A stretch of DNA of 64,000 nt. It comes from Kitasatospora cineracea. GTDB taxonomy: Bacteria; Actinomycetota; Actinomycetes; Streptomycetales; Streptomycetaceae. Where the stretch lies: the NCBI RefSeq assembly GCF_003751605.1, contig NZ_RJVJ01000003.1:434001-498000 (forward strand). Reading direction: 5' to 3'. Below the pieces are notes generated by a model that was given only the letters and a program-made list of their open reading frames with translations, had not been told where the DNA came from and did not search any database. A program made the translations under genes and the position numbers. Shown here one piece after another: positions 7,299-13,654 of the stretch (its first letter is position 1; each line of letters starts with the position of its first letter).

Positions 7299-8720
7299 GT
7301 GAACGTGGATGATCTTCAGTGGCAGGTGACGAACCTCTGCGGTGTCCTGCCGCGGATCGTGGACGAGGTCCTCGATGGCGGCGGGCTGGAGGCCCTGGTG
7401 GGGGCGGCGGAGGAGCGGGGGGACTGGTTCTGCGCCGAGGGGGCGGTGCGGGGGCTGTGCGCGGCGGGGGAGTTCGGGCGGGCCTGGGCGGTGGTGGAGC
7501 CGTTCGTGGGGACGGGGTGGCGGCCGGCGGTACGGGTGGGGGCCGACGTCCTGGTGCGGTGGGGCCGGATCGAGCAGGCGCTGGAGCTGTCGCGCCCGGC
7601 GGGGACGGTGGCGGCGGGGAGCGCGGGGACGGAGGACCTGGCCGCCGCGGTGCGGGACCACGCCGAGGTGCTGGTCCGCGCGGGGCGGGCGGAGGAGGCG
7701 GTCGACGTCCTGGCGCCGCACCTGCGCGACCGGCGGGTGCTGGGCGCCCTGGTGGAGCTGACCGAGGGGCAGGGGTGCGACGAGCGGGTGCTGGAGCTGC
7801 TGGCCCGGCTGGCGGACGAGTTCCGGCGCAGCCCGGGGCGGGGCGGGAGCGGCGGCCCGTGGGAGGTGCTGTCCGGGCAGGCACGGGTGCTGGAGCGCTC
7901 CGGCCGCGTGGACGAGGCGATCCGGCAGTTCGGCGCGGACGTGGCCGCGCGCCGGTACGGGCCGCTGAACAACGTGGAGTCCTACGCCGACCTGCTGGCC
8001 CGGCACGGCCGGATCGAGGAGCTGCGGAGCCTCGCCGACACCGAGAGCCACGCCGCCGTCCCCAGGTACGTCAGGGCCCTGGAGGACGCCGGACGGGCGG
8101 GGGAGGCGGAGGCGTACCTGCGCGGCCTCATCGCCGCCGGAAAGCCCGGCTGGTACGAGAGCATGCTGATGGAGCTGCTCTTCCGACAGGGCCGCCCGGC
8201 GGACGGCATCGAGGCCGCGGCCGGCACGTTCGACGACCTCTACGACGACAACCTCCTCCAGTCGGCCCTGCTCCTGCTCGCCGAACACGGCCTGCACGAC
8301 CGGGCGATCGCGCTCACGCGGGAGCGCAGCCCCGAATTCCTCGCCGAGAACGAGGCGTACTGGGTGCGCTCCAACCGCTGGTGGCTGATGGGCGAGGCGG
8401 GCCGGGCCGCGGAGGCGCTCGCGGAGATCGAGGCCCTGCCGGTCGACGGGGCCGACGAGGTCGACGACCGCGAGCTGACCATCGCCTGGCTGCTCGCCCA
8501 GGACGGCCGGGTCGCGGAGGCCGACGCCCTCCTGCGCGGGATGCCGGGCAAGCGGGCCGGCACCCAGCTGGCCGAACTGCTGATCCGGCAGGGCCGGTTC
8601 GCCGAGGCGATCGCCGCGATCCCCGACGTCGCCGCCCAGCGGGAGGAGGAGAAGCGCCGGCGGGCGAAGTGGCGGGAGGCGGCCGCGTCCGGCGTCGCCG
8701 GCGGGTGGGGCGGCCGGTGA
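7299..8720 (+). CDS. Alpha-solenoid (TPR-like) hypothetical protein
   Basis: The 473-residue protein is built of repeated helix pairs with the spacing of TPR-like solenoids. Examples are ADVLVRWGRIEQALEL, AEVLVRAGRAEEAVDVL, ARVLERSGRVDEAIRQF, ADLLARHGRIEELRSL, LLFRQGRPADGIEAA, WLLAQDGRVAEADALL and LLIRQGRFAEAIAAI. Each follows the pattern of a helix, G-R, then an E-A second helix. Such proteins mediate protein-protein contacts in the cytoplasm; no enzymatic domain is visible. The GTG start at 7299 gives MNVDDLQWQV. It ends 51 bp from a convergent TetR gene. Partners are unknown, and the divergent neighbour at 6151-7182 may be functionally linked. Confidence 0.72.
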   Translation: MNVDDLQWQVTNLCGVLPRIVDEVLDGGGLEALVGAAEERGDWFCAEGAVRGLCAAGEFGRAWAVVEPFVGTGWRPAVRVGADVLVRWGRIEQALELSRPAGTVAAGSAGTEDLAAAVRDHAEVLVRAGRAEEAVDVLAPHLRDRRVLGALVELTEGQGCDERVLELLARLADEFRRSPGRGGSGGPWEVLSGQARVLERSGRVDEAIRQFGADVAARRYGPLNNVESYADLLARHGRIEELRSLADTESHAAVPRYVRALEDAGRAGEAEAYLRGLIAAGKPGWYESMLMELLFRQGRPADGIEAAAGTFDDLYDDNLLQSALLLLAEHGLHDRAIALTRERSPEFLAENEAYWVRSNRWWLMGEAGRAAEALAEIEALPVDGADEVDDRELTIAWLLAQDGRVAEADALLRGMPGKRAGTQLAELLIRQGRFAEAIAAIPDVAAQREEEKRRRAKWREAAASGVAGGWGGR

Positions 8721-8771
8721 GCGGCACCGGGCGCCGCCCCGCGGGCTGACGACCCGTCGGCCGTACGGCCG

Positions 8772-9374
8772 CTACGGCTCCTGCAGCGGCTGTGACCCCG
8801 GCGCGGGGTGAGTACGGAGGAGGGTGTCGAGGGAGTCGACGATCCAGTCCCAGGACTCCTGCGCGGGAACGGGGGTGTGGGCGAAGCCCCCGGCGGCCTC
8901 GAGGTCGATGTAGCCGTGGAAGACGCCGCCGAGGAGGCGGACGGCGTGGGTCTGGGCGGGCTCGGGGAGGTGGTAGCCGCGGAGGATGGCCCGGGTCAGC
9001 CGGGAGTGGCGGGGAGCGGCGCTGGCGGCGGCGGTCTCGGGGTCGAGGCGCAGCCGGGCGGCGGCGTAGCGGCCCGGGTGCTCGCGGGCGTAGCCGCGGT
9101 AGGCCTCGGCGAAGGCGGCCAGGGCGTCGCGGCCGGCCCGGCCGGCGACGGCGTCGGTGGCGCGGTCGGCGAGTTCGGCCAGGGCGAGCAGGGCGATCCG
9201 CACCTTGAGGTCGTGCGAGCTCCTGACGTGCGAGTACAGGCTGGCGACCTTGACGTCGAAGCGGCGGGCCAGCTCGGTCACCGTCACCTGCTCGAAGCCC
9301 ACCTCGTCGGCGAGTTCCGCGCCCGCTCGGGCCAGTACCTCCGGGGTCAGACCTGCACGTGCCACCGCGGTCAC
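8772..9374 (-). CDS. TetR-family repressor with WHG-type ligand domain
   Basis: The N-terminal HTH (about residues 8-55) shows ELADEVGFEQVTVTELARRF and VASLYSHVRSSHDL, the classic TetR pattern. The C-terminal domain ends with the TetR-WHG signature VRLLGGVFHGYIDLEAAGGF. It should act as a ligand-responsive repressor of its own gene and the divergent gene at 9460. A perfect inverted repeat lies in the intergenic region. The GTG start at 9374 is favoured by an AAGG-type ribosome site; in-frame codons further upstream run through the operator and would encode an unlikely N-terminal tail. The ligand is unknown. Confidence 0.85.
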   Translation of the reverse strand: MTAVARAGLTPEVLARAGAELADEVGFEQVTVTELARRFDVKVASLYSHVRSSHDLKVRIALLALAELADRATDAVAGRAGRDALAAFAEAYRGYAREHPGRYAAARLRLDPETAAASAAPRHSRLTRAILRGYHLPEPAQTHAVRLLGGVFHGYIDLEAAGGFAHTPVPAQESWDWIVDSLDTLLRTHPAPGSQPLQEP

Positions 9375-9420
9375 CCGTCCCTTCCTCGTCGTCCGGTCAC
9401 GCTTCCTGAACCCATTATCC

Positions 9421-9445
9421 ATTTGCCTAAACGACTTAGGCAAAT
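9421..9445. promoter_or_regulatory. Perfect TetR-type operator between tetR and the FBP gene
   Basis: Arms ATTTGCCTAA (9421-9430) and TTAGGCAAAT (9436-9445) are exact reverse complements around the spacer ACGAC. The AT-rich palindrome stands out sharply in this sequence. It is 46 bp before the tetR start and 15 bp before the FBP-domain start, so it can repress both. Confidence 0.85.
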
Positions 9446-9459
9446 TAGCGTGGTGTTTC

Positions 9460-9963
9460 GTGAGACAGCTGACCGACCCCGAGATCCGCGCCGCGTTCCT
9501 GAACTGCTCCAAGGGCGAGGCGAAACGACTGAACCTGCCCCGCGAGCTGCCCGAACAGCCCTGGCCGGAGCTGGACTTCCTCGGCTGGCGCGACCCGCAG
9601 GCCCCCGACCGGGCCTACCTGGTCGCCGAGCTGGACGGCCGCCCGCAGGCCGTCGTCCTGCGCTCCTCCTCCGGCGCGTCCTGGCAGCCCCGCCGCAGCA
9701 TCTGCTCGCTCTGCGTCACCACCCACACCGGCGGGGTCTCCCTGCTGGTGGCCCCGCTGGCCGGCCCCGCCGGGCGACAGGGCAACTCGGTCGGTGCGTA
9801 CATATGCAGCGACCTGGCCTGCCCGCTGTACGTCCGCGGCCTGCGCGAGACCGGCACCAAGATCCACGAGTCGCTGACGCAGGAGCAGCGGATCGAACGG
9901 ATGCGCGGCAACCTGGCGGCCTTCCTGGCCAAGGTCCGCGGGGAGACGGCGCCGACGGGCTGA
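9460..9963 (+). CDS. FBP-domain zinc-binding protein (EF-G-binding/fusidic-acid-resistance-like)
   Basis: This 167-residue protein matches the FBP family by its opening LTDPEIRAAFLNCSKGEAKRL and a treble-clef zinc site formed by CSLC near residue 86 and CSDLAC near residue 117. The best-known relative, FusB, binds elongation factor G and frees stalled ribosomes. Actinobacterial members are widespread and mostly uncharacterised. The GTG at 9460 is only 15 bases after the palindromic operator and has no ribosome site, so the message is probably leaderless or nearly so. Control by the divergent TetR repressor is strongly suggested by the shared operator. Confidence 0.8.
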   Translation: MRQLTDPEIRAAFLNCSKGEAKRLNLPRELPEQPWPELDFLGWRDPQAPDRAYLVAELDGRPQAVVLRSSSGASWQPRRSICSLCVTTHTGGVSLLVAPLAGPAGRQGNSVGAYICSDLACPLYVRGLRETGTKIHESLTQEQRIERMRGNLAAFLAKVRGETAPTG

Positions 9964-10045
9964 ACCACCGCCAGGGGGAGCGGGGCGGCTGGGTAGGCTG
10001 CGGTCGAACCGGCGTGCGGACGGCCGGTGTAACGGGCGAACCGGT

Positions 10046-10879
10046 GTGCAGGCGAAGGGGCGGGTGGGGTGGATGGCGGGCTTCGCGGTGGACGACGCGG
10101 CCGGGGTACCGGACACGGCGGCCGTCCTTGAGGCGTTCGACGCTCTGGAACGGCGGATGTGGAGCGGGCGGGCCGCCGCCTACGCCGCGAGCTTCGCCCG
10201 CCTGTGCGCCCACCCGGTACCCGCGCTGCTGGACGCCGCCGCGGCCGCCGCCTGCGCGCGCGACGCCCGGGTCACCGCCGTCGACGCCGAACCGAGCATG
10301 CTCGCCGAGGCCCGGCGCAACGCCCCGGCGGCCGAGGTACGCGCCGCGACGCTCCCCGAACTCCCCTTCGCCGACGCCTCGTTCGACGCGGTGGTCGGCA
10401 ACTTCGTGATCAACCACGTCGGGCGGCAGCGCGCCGCCGTCGCCGAACTGCGCCGCGTCCTGCGCCCCGGCGGCCGCCTCGCCCTCACCGCCTGGGCCAC
10501 CCCCGCCCCGCCCGGACAGGCCCTGCTGGGCCGGGCCGTCGAAGCCGCCGGCGTGCCCCGGCCCGCCCACCTCCCGCCACCACCCGCCGCACTCCAGGCA
10601 CTCGGCAGCCCCGACGGCTTCACCGCGCTGCTCACGGCCGGCGGCCTGCACGACGCGCAGTGCCGCACCCTGCGCTGGGACCACCGCACCACCGAGGAGG
10701 AGTGGTGGTCCGGCCCCGCCACCCGGGTCGCCTTCCTCGGCGAACTGCTGCACAGCCAGCCACCGGCCGTCCGGACCCGGGTCCGGCGGGAGTTCGGGCG
10801 CCTCGCCGAGGAGTTCCGCACGGCGGACGGCGGATTGGCCCTCCCGCACGCGGCGTTGCTGGTCTCGGCCCGTCGCTGA
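10046..10879 (+). CDS. Methyltransferase-like protein lacking SAM motif I
   Basis: Most of a class I SAM methyltransferase is present: VTAVDAEPSMLAEARR (motif II with acidic residue), LPFADASFDAVVGNFVINHV, and VLRPGGRLALTAWATP. Directly before the VTAVDAEP strand, where the glycine-rich motif I should be, the protein reads ALLDAAAAAACARDAR with no G-x-G-x-G. Compared with the family layout, roughly 15-20 residues appear deleted in frame between GCC-type repeats. The protein may therefore be unable to bind SAM normally. The start may be GTG 10046 or ATG 10073; neither has a good ribosome site. Confidence 0.65.
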   Translation: MQAKGRVGWMAGFAVDDAAGVPDTAAVLEAFDALERRMWSGRAAAYAASFARLCAHPVPALLDAAAAAACARDARVTAVDAEPSMLAEARRNAPAAEVRAATLPELPFADASFDAVVGNFVINHVGRQRAAVAELRRVLRPGGRLALTAWATPAPPGQALLGRAVEAAGVPRPAHLPPPPAALQALGSPDGFTALLTAGGLHDAQCRTLRWDHRTTEEEWWSGPATRVAFLGELLHSQPPAVRTRVRREFGRLAEEFRTADGGLALPHAALLVSARR

Positions 10880-10926
10880 GCGGAGCCGGGCGGTTGACGC
10901 GTCGGCGAGGGGTTTCCCCGGGGCTC

Positions 10927-11580
10927 TCAGTGGCCGCCCTTCGGGCGTTCGCAGCCGCCCTCCAGGTACGGGCCGTGTGCCTCGACCCGGGGGGTGGCCG
11001 ACAGGGTGCCCGACAGGCAGGGGCCGACTCCCGGGACGGAGACGGAGAACTGGACGCCGTTCGTGGTCTGGCCGACTGCCGCTCCGGGGTAGCCGAGGCG
11101 GGTGAGCAGGGCCTTGGCCTGGTCCGGTCCGGTGGGGGGCTGTTTGGCGACCTCGGCGGTGACGCGGGCGGCGTGGGCGTCGCCGCGGCACTGCTGGAGC
11201 GGGTTGAGCGGCACCAGTTGGGCGTAGACGTGGTTCTCGTTGTACTTGGGGTTCTCGGGCTGGTAGCCGCCGGACGCCGTGGCCGTGGCGGCGGGCGACG
11301 GTGTCGCGGTGGACTTGCCCGCGCAGGCCGCGGCGACGGCGGGGAAGGTCCTGTCGTGCTCGGCCGCCGCCTGCTTCCGCTGCTCCTCGAACTTCCGCTG
11401 GGCCTCCTCCGGGGTGCTGCCCGCCGAACCGGACGCGGAGGCCGAGACGGAAGGGGAGGCGGAGACGGCGGGGCGTGCGGCGCCCGCCTGGTCGGAGGGG
11501 GCGTGGGTGGAGCCGCAGCCGGTGAGCAGGGCGCCCGTTGCGAGTGCGGCGGTGGCCGCGGCCAGGGCGGGACGTTTCAC
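10927..11580 (-). CDS. Secreted lipoprotein of unknown function
   Basis: The 217-residue product begins with a short basic signal and hydrophobic stretch ending in the lipobox LLTGC at about residue 22, so it should be lipid-anchored on the outer face of the membrane. A Ser/Ala-rich linker follows, then a helical segment (EEAQRKFEEQRKQAAAEHD) and a mixed domain. Four cysteines (AACAGK, QQCRGD, GPCLSG, GGCERP) could form two disulfides. The GTG at 11580 has a modest GGAG upstream. The protein occurs as a single gene, convergent with the methyltransferase-like gene. I do not recognise a named family. Confidence 0.78.
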   Translation of the reverse strand: MKRPALAAATAALATGALLTGCGSTHAPSDQAGAARPAVSASPSVSASASGSAGSTPEEAQRKFEEQRKQAAAEHDRTFPAVAAACAGKSTATPSPAATATASGGYQPENPKYNENHVYAQLVPLNPLQQCRGDAHAARVTAEVAKQPPTGPDQAKALLTRLGYPGAAVGQTTNGVQFSVSVPGVGPCLSGTLSATPRVEAHGPYLEGGCERPKGGH

Positions 11581-11904
11581 GGTGGGCGCTCCGGTCGGTT
11601 CGGTGGGGCGGGCCCGGCGGCCCGGCGGTGTGACGATCGTTCCGTGTGCGGTGGATCGGCGGACAGAGTACCCGTACTCAACTGCGCTGCGCGGGGCGGG
11701 TGGTGGCGGATGGCCCGGTCCGCGGGAGGTGTAGGGCGCGGACGGCCGGCGCGGGCCGACCGTCCTGCCGGGGGCCACGTCAGCCGGTGTCGGGCAGGCC
11801 GGGAGCGGCCAGTGGCTTCGCGTAGCACCTGTCCCAGTGCCAGAACGCCGGTCCGCGACGGTGAGACGGCGAAAAACAGGTGAGCCGGCCGGTGGGATTC
11901 GTCG
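11581..11904. other. Divergent intergenic region, lipoprotein/GNAT
   Basis: This 324-bp gap holds the promoters of the lipoprotein gene (minus) and the acetyltransferase gene (plus). The segment around 11660-11690 is locally less GC-rich and is the likeliest promoter position for the lipoprotein. No clear palindromic operator or gene was seen. Confidence 0.35.
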
Positions 11905-12447
11905 ATGATGGTCACCATGGGCCGCCACGTGATCGAACCCCCTGGCCGTGACGACGCCGCGGCGCTGGGCCCGCTGCAGTTGAGGGTCTGGCTGCAGACG
12001 TATCCCTGCACGGACGCCGGGATCGACGAGGGCTGGATCCGCGAGCACCGCGGCTCCTCCGCCACCGCGGAGGGGATCGCCCGGTGGCGGGAGTTCATCG
12101 AAGCGGCGGCGAGACAGCCGGACCTGCTGTTCTGCCGTGTCGTCCGCTCCGGAACGGAGATCGTCGGTTTCCTGTGCGGCCGCCGGGACGAGATGGTCGC
12201 CCTCGGACCGATGTACCTGCTGGACGAGGCCCAGGGCCGGGGCACCGGAGACCGGCTGATGGACGAGTTCCTCACCTGGGCGGGAGCCGCGCCTGTGCGC
12301 CTGTGGGTCACCGACTACAACGAACGCGCGATCCGCTTCTACCGGCGCCACGGATTCGAGGCGACAGGCGAACGAGAGCTCTGGCGGGGGAAACTGCCGA
12401 ACCTCCGCATGGTCCGTGACGCCCCACCTGACGGAAACCCCGGCTGA
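11905..12447 (+). CDS. GNAT-family N-acetyltransferase
   Basis: GNAT enzymes transfer acetyl from acetyl-CoA to an amine. The acceptor here is unknown. The order of GNAT motifs is visible in 180 residues: the first strand and helix around RDDAAALGPLQLRVW, then RVVRSGTEIVGFLCG, the acetyl-CoA loop MYLLDEAQGRGTGDRLMDEF (Q-G-R-G-T-G) and the closing VTDYNERAIRFYRRHGFEATGER. ATG codons at 11905, 11908 and 11917 compete; GGTGGGA seven bases before 11905 supports the first. The gene is monocistronic. Confidence 0.85.
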   Translation: MMVTMGRHVIEPPGRDDAAALGPLQLRVWLQTYPCTDAGIDEGWIREHRGSSATAEGIARWREFIEAAARQPDLLFCRVVRSGTEIVGFLCGRRDEMVALGPMYLLDEAQGRGTGDRLMDEFLTWAGAAPVRLWVTDYNERAIRFYRRHGFEATGERELWRGKLPNLRMVRDAPPDGNPG

Positions 12448-12498
12448 GGGGGTCGTACGCGGTCGTTGACTGATCGTTTCAGCATGGGAGCCGGACGG

Positions 12499-12609
12499 TC
12501 AGTCGTCGTCGAGTCGCTGTAGAACCTGTGCGAAGTCGCCGTCGTCGAGCAGGCCAGCCAGCACCTGCGTCCACGCTGGTCGAGTGCGGGCGCTCCGGGA
12601 GGCGGTCAA
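12499..12609 (-). CDS. Possible short gene or gene remnant
   Basis: An open frame of 36 codons from TTG 12609 ends in AGLLDDGDFAQVLQRLDDD then TGA. Its composition looks like a real protein C-terminus rather than a GC-rich shadow, but the frame does not reach a convincing start upstream and no ribosome site is visible. It may be the tail of a decayed gene. The surrounding 12448-12643 stretch otherwise holds nothing recognisable. Confidence 0.25.
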   Translation of the reverse strand: MTASRSARTRPAWTQVLAGLLDDGDFAQVLQRLDDD

Positions 12610-12643
12610 GCGCTCCGACCCGGCCGGACGGGTCGAGTGTGGG

Positions 12644-13300
12644 CTATTGCGCCGGCAAGTCGCGGTGGCCGCCCGCCCGGGTGGCGGCCGGAGTGAGGTC
12701 GGGCCAGGGGTGTCCCGTCCGGGTGGAGGCGGCGGAGCGTAGGAGGTCGAGGACGGTGTGCCCCGGGTGGTTGCGGAAACTCGGGTGGGCGGCGCGGTGG
12801 TAGCAGCTCCAGTAGCTCACGACGCGCCGTTGGGTGCGGGCGAAGAAGGCCGGGTTCTCCGCGATGAACTGTCCGTAGGCGAGGTGTGCGGCGGTGCCCG
12901 GGGCGGCGAGGCCGGAAAGCGCGTCGCGGATGACGACCAGGATCTCCAGGACGTACTCGCCGACCAGTTGCACGACGAACGGGACGACCCAGGGGTCTAC
13001 GGATCCGACGATCTCCTCCAGGTGGCGCTGCCGGATTCGCCCGTCCCGGCTCCGCGTGTAGAGGCAGTGCAGGAGCTGCCGTTGGCGCTCCGACAGCGAC
13101 GCCACCGCGCGGGCCGGCGGCTCGTCGTTGTAGAGGCGCCCGGGGACGGTGACCTGCCGGCCCCCGACGAGGACGGGGAACGGGGTGATCGGCCGGAAAC
13201 GGGAGGCGGGCATGACCGCCAGCACCGCTCGGGCGTCTTCGGCGAGTTCGGCCGGGAACGCGGCGGTCAGCGGGGCGTTGCCGGTGGAGGGCGGCTGCAC
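12644..13300 (-). CDS. Hypothetical protein, helical
   Basis: I do not recognise this 218-residue protein. It contains SLSERQRQLLHCLYTRSRDG and RQRHLEEIVGS, then the hydrophobic PWVVPFVVQLVGEYVLEILVVI, followed by a conserved-looking SYWSCYHRAAHPSFRNHPGH with several His and aromatic residues. The Trp/Pro-start hydrophobic stretch may be a buried helix rather than a membrane span. GTG at 13300 is preferred: TATGAT at 13309-13314 is an excellent -10 box only a few bases upstream, implying a leaderless message. A longer reading from TTG 13480 adds a low-complexity Arg/Pro/Gly segment. Confidence 0.6.
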   Translation of the reverse strand: MQPPSTGNAPLTAAFPAELAEDARAVLAVMPASRFRPITPFPVLVGGRQVTVPGRLYNDEPPARAVASLSERQRQLLHCLYTRSRDGRIRQRHLEEIVGSVDPWVVPFVVQLVGEYVLEILVVIRDALSGLAAPGTAAHLAYGQFIAENPAFFARTQRRVVSYWSCYHRAAHPSFRNHPGHTVLDLLRSAASTRTGHPWPDLTPAATRAGGHRDLPAQ

Positions 13301-13654
13301 GGGCTGATCATAGGGTCCGGCCGACGGCGGGCGGACGGGCAATTCGCCTCCTGGCGTCGACCGAGCCGTTCCGGCCTCTCCTCGACGTCCGTGCCCGTGC
13401 CCGTGTCCGCTCCGGTCGGCCGGCCGGTCGGCTGTTCTTGCCGGAGGTCGGCGCGGGGGGCTTCCGGGGCGGGTGTTCAACAGGGGGTGGAACTTTCAAC
13501 ACATTCAAGGCTCATATGACTGGATGGTGGGTGTACTGATTGGGCACTGTGGTGGCGGGCCGGACGCCGGCCGCGCCGAGGGGGGTCGGCGCGGGGGCGG
13601 GCGTGGTGCGGCCCCTGCCGGATCGGCCCTCTCGCTGCTGCGGAGCGTGCAGTC
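13301..13654. other. Regulatory region upstream of the fatty-acid/polyketide-type operon
   Basis: This 354-bp divergent region precedes the AT-oxidase gene. The relatively AT-rich part 13476-13520 holds two exact TTCAACA direct repeats (13476-13482 and 13495-13501, 19 bases start to start) and a third related TTCAAGG at 13504. Direct repeats of this sort are typical sites for activators acting as tandem dimers. No sure -10/-35 pair for the operon could be assigned. Confidence 0.4.

Noticed and set aside
8759..8770. GGCCGTACGGCC palindrome considered as a terminator between convergent genes
   Set aside because: It is only 12 bases, has no loop and no T-run; too weak to assign.
12528..12803. 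A 91-codon plus-strand frame
   Set aside because: Arg/Ser-rich composition and overlap with the better-supported minus-strand gene at 12644-13300; no ribosome site.
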